Shown piece by piece: positions 1 through 8,394 of a stretch of 64,000 nucleotides of DNA (its first letter is position 1; each line of letters starts with the position of its first letter). The stretch comes from Amycolatopsis orientalis DSM 43388. Its GTDB lineage: Bacteria; Actinomycetota; Actinomycetes; Mycobacteriales; Pseudonocardiaceae. Location: NCBI RefSeq assembly GCF_000411975.1, contig NZ_ASXG01000092.1, forward strand, positions 24,334 through 88,333, given 5' to 3'. A program made the translations under genes and the position numbers. The notes under the pieces are model-generated. The model had not been told where the DNA came from, did not search any database, and saw only the letters and a program-made list of their open reading frames with translations.

Positions 1-49
1 ACGTGGGACCGCGCGGACCGTCTCCCCCGTCCCACGGAGAGGTGTCACG

Positions 50-1636
50 ATGACTGCGTCTCGTTCCTCCCGTCGCGCGCTCGTGCTGGGCTCCAGCGTG
101 CTCGCCGTTATCGCCGGGGCCGGACTGGCTTCGGCCGGCCCGCTCGCCGCCTCGGCGCCGGTCCAGTCGCCCGACCATCCGCTCGCCGGCGCGTGTTCGG
201 CGCTCGTCGCCCAGCAGACCGCGGCCGGCAGCGTCAACTACCCCGGCGCCGAAGTGGAACCGCACGTCGCGGCGGACCCGACGGATTCCGACCACCTGGT
301 CGGCTCGTTCCAGCAGGACCGCTGGAACGACGGCGGCTCGAACGGCCTGACGAACGTCGTCTCGCACGACGGCGGCGCGTCCTGGTCGCTCGCCGCGGCG
401 CAACCGGCGTTCTCGCGCTGCGCCGGTGCCGCGCCGGGCTCGCCCGGCTACTTCATGCGCTCCACCGACCCGTGGGTCAGCTTCTCCGCCGACGGCAAGG
501 TCGTCTACTCGATCGCCGACTCCTTCGACACCGGCGGTCCCGCGTTCGGCGGCGCCAGCTCGATCATGATCAGCCGCTCCCTCGACGGCGGAACCACCTG
601 GCAGCAACCCGTCACCGCCCGCGTCGACCGGTCGGACACCGTGCTCAACGACAAGGAATCGGTGACCGCCGACCCGTTCAAGGCCGCCAGCGCGTACGCG
701 GTCTGGGACCAGCTCGTCTCCCCGCAGTCGCACGCCAATCCCGACGCGTACCTGCACAGCATCGCCTACCGCGGCCCGTCGTACTTCTCTTCGACCGCCG
801 ACCGGGGCGCGACCTGGAGCACCGGGCGGATCATTTTCGACCCCGGGCAGAACGACCAGACCATCGGCAACCAGATCGTCGTGCCCACCACCGGCCCGGC
901 GAAAGGCGTGCTGATCGACGGCTTCGACCTGATCACCAACAAGGGCGGCAAGTGCCTGTACACGCACGGCGGACAGCACTGTGCGGGCAACTCCACCTCC
1001 ACCGCCGCGCTGGTCCGCTCCACTGACGGCGGCGCGACCTGGTCCGCAGCCGTCGGAATCGACGTCCAGCAGGTCGCTCCCGTGTCGATCGCCGGACACC
1101 CGGTCCGCTCCAGCGACGACCTGCCCGAGTTCGCCGCGAACCCGGTCACCGGCGCGCTCTACGCGGTCTGGCAGGACGGCCGGTTCGCCAACGGCACCTC
1201 GAAGATCGCCTTCGCGCAGTCCACCGACGGCGGCCTGACCTGGAGCACCACCATCCGCGCCGACCAGTCGCCCGGCGGCACCCCGGCCTTCGTGCCGCAG
1301 ATCCAGGTCTCGTCCGACGGCACGGTCGGCCTGACCTACTACGACCTGCAGAACGCGACCACCGCCCAGCCCGGCCTGACCGACGCCTACGTCGTGCACT
1401 GCCACGCCACCACGACCGACTGCGCCAACCCCGCGTCGTGGACCGCCGGCGGCCAGACCAGGCTGAGCACCACCGGCTCGTTCGACTACACGACCGCCCC
1501 GGACGCCGGCGGCTACTTCCTGGGCGACTACACCGGCCTCGCCCGGCAAGGCACGGGGTTCACGCCGTTCTACGGGATGTCCCAGCCGATCGCGACATCC
1601 GGCCGCACGGACATCTTCAGCAACACGGTGCACTGA
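50..1636 (+). CDS. Secreted Asp-box (BNR/sialidase-like) protein
   Basis: A 528-residue exported protein. The N-terminus has Arg residues, a hydrophobic core at about residues 10-27 and an Ala-rich cleavage region, so a Sec signal peptide is likely. The mature part carries at least five Asp-box repeats of the form S-x-D-x-G-x-T-W (SHDGGASWS, SLDGGTTWQ, STADRGATWS, STDGGATWS, STDGGLTWS), the hallmark of six-bladed beta-propellers of the sialidase/BNR superfamily. I cannot identify the sialidase Arg triad with confidence, so substrate and activity are open; many such actinobacterial proteins are only called exo-alpha-sialidase-like. ATG 50 has a GGAGAGG ribosome site a few bases upstream. It is followed by a strong hairpin and looks monocistronic. 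Confidence 0.85.
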   Translation: MTASRSSRRALVLGSSVLAVIAGAGLASAGPLAASAPVQSPDHPLAGACSALVAQQTAAGSVNYPGAEVEPHVAADPTDSDHLVGSFQQDRWNDGGSNGLTNVVSHDGGASWSLAAAQPAFSRCAGAAPGSPGYFMRSTDPWVSFSADGKVVYSIADSFDTGGPAFGGASSIMISRSLDGGTTWQQPVTARVDRSDTVLNDKESVTADPFKAASAYAVWDQLVSPQSHANPDAYLHSIAYRGPSYFSSTADRGATWSTGRIIFDPGQNDQTIGNQIVVPTTGPAKGVLIDGFDLITNKGGKCLYTHGGQHCAGNSTSTAALVRSTDGGATWSAAVGIDVQQVAPVSIAGHPVRSSDDLPEFAANPVTGALYAVWQDGRFANGTSKIAFAQSTDGGLTWSTTIRADQSPGGTPAFVPQIQVSSDGTVGLTYYDLQNATTAQPGLTDAYVVHCHATTTDCANPASWTAGGQTRLSTTGSFDYTTAPDAGGYFLGDYTGLARQGTGFTPFYGMSQPIATSGRTDIFSNTVH

Positions 1637-1689
1637 CCACACCCGCCGCGGCAGCCGTTGTCCCGGTGCCCGGCACGTAGGTCCGTCCA

Positions 1690-1743
1690 CGCAGTGCGAG
1701 CAGGCTCGCCGTCCTACCAAGAAGGCGGCCTGCTCGCACTGCG
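1690..1743. terminator. Strong hairpin after the Asp-box gene
   Basis: Sixteen-base perfect arms (1690-1705 and 1728-1743, CGCAGTGCGAGCAGGC and its complement) plus an inner CGCC/GGCG pairing. It starts 53 bases after the stop codon at 1636. There is no T tract, as is usual for actinomycete terminators. The symmetry means it could stop transcripts from either side. Confidence 0.7.
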
Positions 1744-1823
1744 GCGCGAATTCTGCCCAACCGGGACGGTGTCCGTTCTCCGCGACATGGCAGTCCGGGC
1801 AACGGCATGCGCTGCTGCCGAGG

Positions 1824-1932
1824 TCAGTTCTTCGTGACCGTAGCGGTCGCATTCGCGTAACCTCCGCTAGTCGCGGTCAACGTGTCCGAGGTCCAGCTTC
1901 CGTTCTGGGACTTGAACGTAAATGTCTCCCGA
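1824..1932 (-). pseudogene. 3' relic of an unidentified secreted-type protein
   Basis: The minus strand reads about 36 codons ending at a stop at 1824, with a Ser/Thr/Asn-rich beta-strand-like composition (tail TSGGYANATATVTKN) that looks like the C-terminus of an extracellular protein and unlike the antisense frames around it. Going upstream, the frame runs straight into the MarR operator, so no plausible full gene remains. I do not recognise the parent family. It may be a truncated remnant or chance. Confidence 0.3.
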
Positions 1933-1934
1933 AG

Positions 1935-1968
1935 ATTGTCAATGCTTTGACGTTCAAGCTTTGACAAT
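1935..1968. promoter_or_regulatory. Palindromic operator for the MarR regulator
   Basis: Perfect 8-base outer arms ATTGTCAA (1935-1942) and TTGACAAT (1961-1968) flank a near-palindromic core (CTTTGACG / TTCAAGCT). It is AT-rich in a GC-rich setting and sits 28 bases before the MarR start, the normal place for an autoregulatory MarR dimer site. The right arm contains a consensus -35 TTGACA, so bound repressor would block the promoter. Confidence 0.75.
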
Positions 1969-1989
1969 CCTGGGGAATCTGGCATGATC
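1961..1989 (+). promoter_or_regulatory. Probable marR promoter, possibly leaderless
   Basis: TTGACA at 1961-1966 is followed after 16 bases by CATGAT (1983-1988), a weak -10. A start site 7-8 bases further on would fall at about 1996-1997, on the GTG start codon itself. No good Shine-Dalgarno sits at the right distance, which agrees with a leaderless mRNA. Confidence 0.4.
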
Positions 1990-1996
1990 GAGAGGC

Positions 1997-2536
1997 GTGA
2001 GGGAGCCCGAAAGCGCCGAACCGGATTACTGGACCTTCGTCGACCACGCGGTCCGTTCAGTGAGCGAAACCCTGCCCGAGGTCGACCCGGACGCGATGCG
2101 GCTGGTGATGACCCTGCACCGGGCGACCGACCTGCTGTCCTACGACCTGCACGCACGCCTGGGCGAAATCAAGCTGAACGAATCCGCGCAGCTGAGCAGC
2201 ACCGGCCTGCGGCTGCTGCTGGTGCTGTCGGCGTCCGGCCCGCTGGAACTGCGCCGGGTCGCGGCACTGTCGGGCATGAGCCGCGCGGCGGTCTCGGCCG
2301 CGATCGAGAACCTGGCCTCGAACGGCCTCGTCGGCAAGGAACCGTCGCGGGAAGACCGGCGGACTGTGCTGCTGCGCCTGACCCCGGAAGGACAGAAGAC
2401 GTTCGCCCGCTGCTTCGCGTCCTACAACGCGGGAGAACAGCATTGGGCGGCAACGCTCACCGCGGACGAGCGGAGCCAGCTGATCGGGTTGCTCACCAAA
2501 CTGATGCAGACCAAGGACGTCCAGCGGCGGGCGTAG
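1997..2536 (+). CDS. MarR-family transcriptional regulator
   Basis: A 179-residue winged-helix protein. The MarR core is visible: LRLLLVLSASGPLELRRVAALSG (helix to HTH entry), recognition helix MSRAAVSAAIENLASNGLV, and wing region KEPSREDRRTVLLRLTPEG with the conserved D-R-R. The only Cys is in the C-terminal half, so it is not a classical Cys-sensing OhrR. Ligand unknown. It has a palindromic operator immediately upstream and is probably autoregulated. No partner gene remains on either side: upstream lies a relic and downstream about 500 bases without a gene, so its target may be elsewhere or lost. GTG 1997 is the start that fits the promoter. Confidence 0.85.
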   Translation: MREPESAEPDYWTFVDHAVRSVSETLPEVDPDAMRLVMTLHRATDLLSYDLHARLGEIKLNESAQLSSTGLRLLLVLSASGPLELRRVAALSGMSRAAVSAAIENLASNGLVGKEPSREDRRTVLLRLTPEGQKTFARCFASYNAGEQHWAATLTADERSQLIGLLTKLMQTKDVQRRA

Positions 2537-3050
2537 GGTCGCGCCCGCTGCAGAACGCGGCATCCCGCTGAACCCGGACGGCGCCACTCCTCGCAACGCC
2601 TTCGTTCCGAGACCCAGTCCGTGCTTCACAGCCCGTCATCGGTATCGAGAACACTGATGAAGCCCGCCGCGGAAGGCCTTTCGCTCAAAGGCAGGACTCG
2701 GCCGGGCGGGGTCGCGGAACTGGCCATTCCCCGAGTACACCCGGCGCGCCGCCCTCGACGGCACCGACCACGAATTCGGCACCACCGCCCGCACCGACGA
2801 CGGAGGCTCCAACGGCCTGGCCTGCGACGGCTCGATCGGCCTCGGCCTGCTCTCGGGTGAGACACACAGACCAGCTATCCGTTACCGCTCACCCTCGAAC
2901 TCCAGTCCTACCGCCTGCAAGACCGCGCAGAGCCGTCGCCCCGCGGAGATCGTCTCCGCGGGGCCACGGCGTCGACAGTGAGACAAGCACGCCGACGAAA
3001 CGCCGGACGAACTCGCGAGGGCTACGACGTCCCCGAACGACACTGGACGG
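2537..3050. other. Non-coding stretch, possible decayed coding DNA
   Basis: About 510 bases between the MarR stop and the amidohydrolase stop. The plus strand around 2730-2863 reads a protein-like segment (FGTTARTDDGGSNGLACDGS) but without start, ribosome site or recognisable domain. I see no RNA gene or clear terminator. Confidence 0.5.
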
Positions 3051-4337
3051 TCATGCGCTGCGCGCCAGCCCCGCCGGTCCCGCAGTGATCAGGTCCTTCT
3101 CGATCACGCCTTCCTTGATCACCAGTTCCACCGAATCCGGGTCGGCAAGCAGGGAGATGTCCTTCAGCGGATCACCCGAAACCGCCACGAGATCGGCGAG
3201 TTTGCCCGCTTCCAGGGTGCCGAGGTCGTCGGCAAGGCCGAGCAGCCGGGCGGCGTTGGCGGTGCCCGCGACGATGGCGTCGGACGGGGACATGCCCAGT
3301 TCCACCATGTGCGCCAGTTCGAGCAGGTTCCGGCCGTGCGGGCACACGCCGACGTCGGTGCCGAGCGCGACCTTTACCCCGGCGGCGAAGGCTTTCGCCA
3401 CGTTCTCGCGGGCCTTGGCCGACCATCGGACCTTCTTTTCGTACAGGTACGGCGGAACGAGCGCCGGGTCCGGCACGCGCAGGGCCGCGCTGAGGGTCGG
3501 GACGAGCCAGGTTCCCTTTTCCAGCATGAGATCGATGCCTTCGTCGTTGATCTCGTAGCCGTGTTCGACGCTGTCGACGCCGCCGCGGATGGCGGCCAGG
3601 ATCCCGGCGGAGCCCTGTGCGTGCGCGGCGATCTGCCGCGGCCGGGAGTGCCGGTCGAGCTCTTCGCGGATCAACGCGATCTGCCGTTCGGGGATCCCGA
3701 GGTCGTCCGGCTGGTCGGTCGGGCTCGACACGCCGCCGGTCGTGCACACCTTGATCACGTCGGCGCCCGAGCGGATCAGCCGGCGCACCACCGTGACGAC
3801 GTCCTCGTCGGTGTCCACGACCCCGAGGCCGGACGGCTCCGCCAGCGGCATCGCGCGGCCGTTGGGCAGGGTCAGGTCCGCGTGCCCTCCGGTCGGCGAC
3901 AGCACCGCGACGGCGATGCGGGCGCGCGGGCCGGCGAGCAGGCCCTCGTCGAGCGCGCGCTGGGCGCCGTGGTCGAGGCCGCCGAGGTCGCGGATCGTGG
4001 TGATTCCCGCGTCGAGCGTCGCGCGGAGCCGTTGCGCGGTCTTGTATGCCGCGTAGCTGCCGGCATCGGCGACGACCGCGCGCGGTCCGTCCTCAATGGA
4101 CAGTGTGACGTGGACGTGGGTGTCGAAGAAGCCGGGCAGCACGGTGCGGCCGCCGCCGTCGAGGGTGCGGACCGGGGTCGCGCCGTCCGGGTGCTCCCGG
4201 CGCGGTCCGACGTAGGTCAGCCGCCCGTCGGTCGCGACGATTTCGCCGTGCTCGACCGGCGCGCCGCCGGTGCCGTCGATGATCCGCACGTTGACCAGCC
4301 GGATGGTCCCGCCGTTGCGCATGGAAGGCGTCCTCAT
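3051..4337 (-). CDS. Metal-dependent amidohydrolase (imidazolonepropionase/prolidase-like)
   Basis: A 428-residue amidohydrolase-superfamily TIM barrel predicted to hydrolyse a C-N bond in a cyclic amide or N-acyl/peptide substrate in the cytoplasm. Metal-site residues are all visible: H74 and H76 (FDTHVHV), the carbamylated-type K196 (GADVIKVCTTGG), H239 (AAHAQG), H259 (SVEHG) and D328 (GTDVG), as in the Sgx9260/prolidase-like group. ATG 4337 overlaps the exporter stop as ATGA, so the two are translationally coupled; an internal ATG at 4322 is an alternative start. Its closest relative in the window is the amidohydrolase at 33801-35006. Probably controlled by the divergent Lrp/AsnC regulator. 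Exact substrate unknown. Confidence 0.88.
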   Translation of the reverse strand: MRTPSMRNGGTIRLVNVRIIDGTGGAPVEHGEIVATDGRLTYVGPRREHPDGATPVRTLDGGGRTVLPGFFDTHVHVTLSIEDGPRAVVADAGSYAAYKTAQRLRATLDAGITTIRDLGGLDHGAQRALDEGLLAGPRARIAVAVLSPTGGHADLTLPNGRAMPLAEPSGLGVVDTDEDVVTVVRRLIRSGADVIKVCTTGGVSSPTDQPDDLGIPERQIALIREELDRHSRPRQIAAHAQGSAGILAAIRGGVDSVEHGYEINDEGIDLMLEKGTWLVPTLSAALRVPDPALVPPYLYEKKVRWSAKARENVAKAFAAGVKVALGTDVGVCPHGRNLLELAHMVELGMSPSDAIVAGTANAARLLGLADDLGTLEAGKLADLVAVSGDPLKDISLLADPDSVELVIKEGVIEKDLITAGPAGLARSA

Positions 4338-5791
4338 TTCTCGTGGGGGGTGGAGTGTTCGCGCCGGGCCCAGGCCAGCGCCAGGACCAGCAGGCCCAGC
4401 GCCGCGCACCCGGCGCACACGGTCCAGACGACCGTGTATCCGGTCTCCGCGGGGCCTTCTGCCCCATCGGAGAGGAAACTCGAAAGGAGCGTGCCGACGA
4501 CCGCCGTCGCGACCGAACCGCCGAGCACCTTGACCGTGCTGTAGGTCCCGGACGCGATGCCGACCTGGTCCGCGGGGGCGGCGCCCGAGAGGTACGCGGG
4601 GAGTCCGGCGAGCAGCAGGCCCATGCCCAGCCCGGTCGCGACGAGCGCGGCCAGCACCTCGCCGAGCGTGCCGTGCAGCAGCGCCATGCTCAGGAAGCCC
4701 GCGGCGGAAAGGCCGATTCCGGTCGACAGCACCCCGCGCGTCCCGACACGGGTCGCGATTCGGCCGTATACCGTCGATCCCGCCACCGCGGCCAGGAAAT
4801 TCAGTGCCAGCACGAGCGAAGTCGCCTTGGCCGACAGCCCGAAACCGTAGCCCGCCACCGCGGGTTTCGTGGCCAGGAAAGTGACGAGCGGGACTTGGTT
4901 GCCGAAGAAGCAGACGCCGAAAAGGAGCGTGGCGAGCATCGCCGGCCACATCGCCCGGCTCGCGAACAACCGCATGTCCACGAGCGGTCCGGGCACCCGC
5001 CGCTCCCACCAGACCCAGCCGGCGAGCACGACGATTCCGCTGCCCAGCGCCGCGATCGTCGACCCGGCGCCCCAGCCGGTCCGGCTGGCCTGGGACAGGC
5101 CCAGCAGCACGAGCGCCAGCGCGACCGACAGGCCGGCCGCGCCCGTCCAGTCGATCTTCCGCACGGAACGCGTCGACGACTCCGGGATCAGGAATTTCGT
5201 GACCAGACCGCACAACGCGCTCAGCACGACCGGCACGGCGAGCGCCGCCCGCACCCCGCCGAGGAGCGCTTCCAGCGGGCCGCTGACGAGCCCGCCGAGG
5301 ACGAGCCCGGCGGTGAGCGAACCGGCCAGCAGGCCGATGGCGCGATCCGCCCGCGGCCCGCTCGCCTTGTCGCGCACCAAAGCGATTTCGAGGGCGATCC
5401 ACGCGGCCAGCGGCCCCTGCAACGCCCGGCCGAGCAGCACCACCGGATACGCCGGGGCCACGACGATCAGCAGGGAGCCGGCCGCGACCGCCCACACCGC
5501 GACGCTCAGCAGCCGCCGGTGGCCGAAGTGGTCGCCCAGCGCGGCGAAAACGGGCACACAGACCGCCGCGGCCAGCAGGTGCACGCTGGAGAACCAGTTC
5601 AACGGGCCGGCGCCGACGTGCAGGGCCGCGCCGAAGCCGGCCAGCAGCGGGCCGTAATAGCCCTGGAGCATCCCGCTGACCAGTTCGACGCAGACCAGGA
5701 AACCGACCACGGACCGCAGGCCGGGGCTGCCTGCGGAAACCCGCGGACCGGACGTCTTCGGCCGGCCGAGACGGGGGGTCGAAAAGCTCAT
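4334..5791 (-). CDS. MFS transporter, DHA2-type 14-TM exporter
   Basis: A 485-residue inner-membrane protein with about 14 hydrophobic segments and MFS loop motifs (FAALGDHFGHRRLL after TM2; VYGRIATRVGTRG mid-protein). Length and 14-helix layout match the DHA2 proton-driven drug efflux group (QacA/EmrB-like); import of the amidohydrolase substrate is the alternative. The start MSFSTPRLG at 5791 has a GAGGAG ribosome site 5 bases upstream, so longer frames are not needed. First gene of a two-gene operon with the amidohydrolase (ATGA overlap) and divergent from the Lrp regulator. Confidence 0.88.
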   Translation of the reverse strand: MSFSTPRLGRPKTSGPRVSAGSPGLRSVVGFLVCVELVSGMLQGYYGPLLAGFGAALHVGAGPLNWFSSVHLLAAAVCVPVFAALGDHFGHRRLLSVAVWAVAAGSLLIVVAPAYPVVLLGRALQGPLAAWIALEIALVRDKASGPRADRAIGLLAGSLTAGLVLGGLVSGPLEALLGGVRAALAVPVVLSALCGLVTKFLIPESSTRSVRKIDWTGAAGLSVALALVLLGLSQASRTGWGAGSTIAALGSGIVVLAGWVWWERRVPGPLVDMRLFASRAMWPAMLATLLFGVCFFGNQVPLVTFLATKPAVAGYGFGLSAKATSLVLALNFLAAVAGSTVYGRIATRVGTRGVLSTGIGLSAAGFLSMALLHGTLGEVLAALVATGLGMGLLLAGLPAYLSGAAPADQVGIASGTYSTVKVLGGSVATAVVGTLLSSFLSDGAEGPAETGYTVVWTVCAGCAALGLLVLALAWARREHSTPHEK

Positions 5792-5922
5792 CGCCGCTCC
5801 TCGCGTGGGGACGTGGGATCTGTGGCGACAAGTGTCGGAGCCGAACACGATCCGGCCGTAGAATCTCCGATATCCGTCATCGCGGGCCGGTTGTGGCGGA
5901 TTCTGCGGACAGGAGGAAACCG

Positions 5923-6948
5923 ATGGCGCAGAATTCCGTCGACGAGCTCGACCTGTTGATCATCAACTGCCTGCAAATCCGCCCGCGGGCGTCCTGGAGC
6001 GTGCTCGGCCGGGTGCTCGACGTGGACCCGGTGACCGTCGCGCGCCGCTGGGAACGGCTGGAGGCCGCCGGGCTGGCCTGGGTGAGCTGCTACTTCGCGT
6101 TGCCGCATCCGGACCGGGTGATGGCCTACCTCGAGATCGAGGTCGCCGGAACGCAGCTGACCGAGGTCGCCGAGCAGCTGGTCCGGCACCAGGAGGTCGT
6201 CAGCGTGCACCACACCACCGGATCGCGCTCGCTGGTGGCGAGCGTGGTCGGCGCCGATCCCGCCGCGGTGTCGCACTACGTGTCGGATTCGCTCGCCACG
6301 CTCGACGGGATCGCCGCGACCAGAGCCGAGATCGTCACCGGCAAATACAGCGACGCCGGCGAATGGCGGCTGCGCGCCCTGTCCCCGTCGCAACGGGACG
6401 CGCTGCAGGCCGCCTGCCCGCGCCCGGCCGCGGCCCCGGGCGGCGGCCCGGCCAGCCCGGAGGATCAGCGCATCGTCCGCGCGCTCGCCGCGAACGGCCG
6501 CCGGTCGGCGACCGACCTCGCCCGGCAGCTCGGGATCAGCGAAGCGACCGCGCGTCGCCGGCTGAACCGGCTTGTCGCGGAGAACCGGGCGACGTTCCGG
6601 TGCGAGATTTCCCAGCAGGTGTCGGGCTGGCCGCAGACCGGGATCCTGTGGGCCCGGGCGCCGGTCGGCGCGCTCGACAGCGTCGCGCGCACCCTCAGCG
6701 TGCTCCCCGTGATCCGCGCCTGCCTGACCACGACCGGGCGCAGCAACCTGATGTTGTTCGCCTGGCTGCGCGATGTGCGCGAACTGCACCAGTTCGAACG
6801 CGCGGTCGCCCAGGCCGCGCCGGAGGCGGAGATCATCGACCGCGCGTTCTGCCTCCGCTCGTTCAAACGGCTGCAGGTGGTGCTCGACGACAGCGGACGA
6901 ACCAGCGGGCTGCCCTTGCCGGTCGAAGACCAGACAGAGCCGGTCTGA
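5923..6948 (+). CDS. Lrp/AsnC-family regulator with two HTH domains
   Basis: A 341-residue protein with two AsnC-type helix-turn-helix units: DELDLLIINCLQIRPRASW near the N-terminus and DQRIVRALAANGRRSATDLA at about residues 180-230 followed by SEATARRRLNRL. Each is followed by a ligand-binding-like part, giving the duplicated architecture common in actinobacteria, about twice the length of classical Lrp. ATG 5923 is preceded by AGGAGG at 5911-5916; the GTG at 5893 would place that ribosome site inside the gene and is rejected. Divergent from the exporter/amidohydrolase operon, which it probably controls; the inducer is unknown. Confidence 0.9.
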   Translation: MAQNSVDELDLLIINCLQIRPRASWSVLGRVLDVDPVTVARRWERLEAAGLAWVSCYFALPHPDRVMAYLEIEVAGTQLTEVAEQLVRHQEVVSVHHTTGSRSLVASVVGADPAAVSHYVSDSLATLDGIAATRAEIVTGKYSDAGEWRLRALSPSQRDALQAACPRPAAAPGGGPASPEDQRIVRALAANGRRSATDLARQLGISEATARRRLNRLVAENRATFRCEISQQVSGWPQTGILWARAPVGALDSVARTLSVLPVIRACLTTTGRSNLMLFAWLRDVRELHQFERAVAQAAPEAEIIDRAFCLRSFKRLQVVLDDSGRTSGLPLPVEDQTEPV

Positions 6949-7061
6949 CCCTGCCGTCCGAACCGCCGCCGAGGTGCTGGCTCTGCCTCGGCGTAACGGA
7001 ACGCCGCGGGACAGCGACTCATCACCGCACGATCCGGCACTGCCGAACCCCGGAGGACGCC

Positions 7062-7208
7062 GTGTCCGACGATGACCGCAAAGAAACCACCCCGCCGACC
7101 CCGGCCGTGCCGCCGCCTCCGTCGGAGTTCGCCTACCCGACCATCGGGACCGAGAAAGTCCTCGACCGGGGCATCAACCCTGACCCCGCGGAAGACCGCG
7201 ACGAATGA
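7062..7208 (+). CDS. Small Pro-rich acidic protein, 48 aa
   Basis: GTG 7062 is preceded by GGAGG at 7052-7056, and the stop overlaps the next start as ATGA (7205-7208), which together make this short frame credible. The product is disordered-looking: acidic start (SDDDRK), a TPPTPAVPPPP stretch and an acidic tail (NPDPAEDRDE). I recognise no family. It is the leader gene of a two-gene unit with the membrane protein and may be a soluble partner of it. Confidence 0.6.
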   Translation: MSDDDRKETTPPTPAVPPPPSEFAYPTIGTEKVLDRGINPDPAEDRDE

Positions 7209-7732
7209 CCACCGGGTCCGAGCCGGCGAGCAGCGAAAAAACCTCCGGATCCGTTATCGCGAACCTGATCGACAAAGAGATCGACAATGTGCGCGCGAAC
7301 GCGAGTGCCCTGCAGGTCCGAGGACTCGCGGTGATCAGTTCCTCGGGAACTCTCGTCACGCTGCTTTTCGGGCTCTCCGCACTGTCGACGAAAGCGCAGA
7401 ACTTCATCCTTCCCAGTGCGGTGAAGCTCCCGTTGTACCTGGCGGCCGCATTTCTGGCGCTTGCCGCGGCCGCGGGGATCTTCACGAACGCTCCGCGCCG
7501 AAGCGACGCGATCGCGCTGAAAAACCTCACCCCGTTGATCGCCGAGGACCGGTACTGGAACGCGCCTTCCTTCTACGCGGAAAGGGAAGTGGCCAAAACC
7601 AGGCTGACCGTTCTTCAGAACTCGCGTGCGCTCAATATCCAAACCGCACGGACCTTGCTCGTCGCGATCCTTCTCGAGATAGCCGGAGTCGCGTGCGTCA
7701 CCTGGGCCGTCACGAGCCTGGTCTCGGCCTGA
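7205..7732 (+). CDS. Membrane protein with central hairpin and C-terminal TM
   Basis: A 175-residue protein. A soluble amphipathic N-terminus (about 1-38, rich in charged residues around IDKEIDNVRANA) precedes two hydrophobic helices at about 40-60 and 76-97, then a 45-residue cytoplasmic loop and a final TM at about 148-172. Function not recognised. The helix - two-TM hairpin layout resembles small membrane effectors of the SLATT/2TM kind, but no sensor gene adjoins it, so this is only a structural resemblance. Coupled to the 48-residue gene by an ATGA overlap. Confidence 0.75.
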   Translation: MTTGSEPASSEKTSGSVIANLIDKEIDNVRANASALQVRGLAVISSSGTLVTLLFGLSALSTKAQNFILPSAVKLPLYLAAAFLALAAAAGIFTNAPRRSDAIALKNLTPLIAEDRYWNAPSFYAEREVAKTRLTVLQNSRALNIQTARTLLVAILLEIAGVACVTWAVTSLVSA

Positions 7733-7760
7733 GTTCGTCGGCCGTCCCCAGCGATGCGAT

Positions 7761-8357
7761 TCAGCGCTGAGCGTTCCGGGCGGCTCCGCGGCGACGCGCT
7801 GCCGCGGTCTTGACCCGGTCCTGGCAGGCGGTCGAACAGAAACGGCGGATGCGGTTGCGACTGGTGTCGACGAACAGCCGGCCGCAACCCCGCGCCTCGC
7901 ACGCGCCGACCCGGCTCGCGTGGCCGCCGGCGAGGAACCGGGCAAGGGCTTCGGCGCAGATCGCCGACCACATGGGCACGAGCGATGTTTCGGCCGGGTG
8001 GTGGTGCAGACGCCAGCGCCCTTCCTCCCGCGCCAGATGCGGATGGGCCGGATACGCCGAGAGCAACGTGTTGAGCCGGACCGCGGCACTGTCCTCGTCC
8101 CCGGCACGCAAATTGTCCAATACTGCCCTCAATTCACCAGCGAGCTCGGCGAATCCGGGCAGGTCCCGGGCCGTCAGGTGAGCCGCCGACGGCGGGTCGA
8201 CCGCAAGGACGTCGGCCAGCGCCGCGACGCCGCCGCTGGCGTCCGGGTGCAGGCGGTTGACGAGATCCAGCGCGACCAGCAGCCCGGTGTCGGCCCAGAC
8301 GTCCAAACGCACTTGATCGCCCGCCTCCCCGTTCAGTACTGTCACTGGCGTATTCAC
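7761..8357 (-). CDS. CGNR-type zinc-finger regulator (ABATE domain)
   Basis: About 198 residues. The N-terminal two thirds match the stress-related ABATE-like domain of CGNR proteins (LDLVNRLHPDASGGV early on). The C-terminus has the treble-clef CGNR finger: C-x4-C (CEARGC), F-x-D-x-S-x-N-x-x-RR, then CSTAC. The motif normally reading C-G-N-R is C-Q-D-R here, an unusual variant that keeps the metal Cys and Arg. Start is uncertain: GTG 8357 leaves a 37-base intergenic region with an inverted repeat, whereas ATG 8396 has a GAGG site upstream but would overlap the divergent GNAT start codon. Probable DNA-binding regulator of itself and the divergent acetyltransferase. Confidence 0.82.
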   Translation of the reverse strand: MNTPVTVLNGEAGDQVRLDVWADTGLLVALDLVNRLHPDASGGVAALADVLAVDPPSAAHLTARDLPGFAELAGELRAVLDNLRAGDEDSAAVRLNTLLSAYPAHPHLAREEGRWRLHHHPAETSLVPMWSAICAEALARFLAGGHASRVGACEARGCGRLFVDTSRNRIRRFCSTACQDRVKTAAARRRGAARNAQR

Positions 8358-8371
8358 CGTACGGCAGTGAC
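8341..8371. promoter_or_regulatory. Inverted repeat between CGNR and GNAT genes
   Basis: Perfect 7-base arms GTCACTG (8341-8347) and CAGTGAC (8365-8371) separated by 17 bases. The repeat lies in the only space between the divergent genes if the CGNR gene starts at GTG 8357, and would be a natural operator for the CGNR protein. Confidence 0.5.
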
Positions 8372-8394
8372 GCAGATCGACGGAAGGGCAGCTC

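Noticed and set aside
2730..2863. Possible remnant of an Ohr/OsmC peroxide-resistance protein next to MarR
   Set aside because: Only a short TARTDDG-like similarity by eye; too weak to call.
3051..5831. A 926-codon open frame on the minus strand suggesting an exporter-amidohydrolase fusion
   Set aside because: Only its 3' part is the amidohydrolase; the 5' part is an out-of-frame read of the exporter gene, and the two real genes meet at an ATGA overlap.
5792..5922. Operator for the Lrp/AsnC regulator
   Set aside because: No convincing dyad in the 131-base divergent gap by eye.
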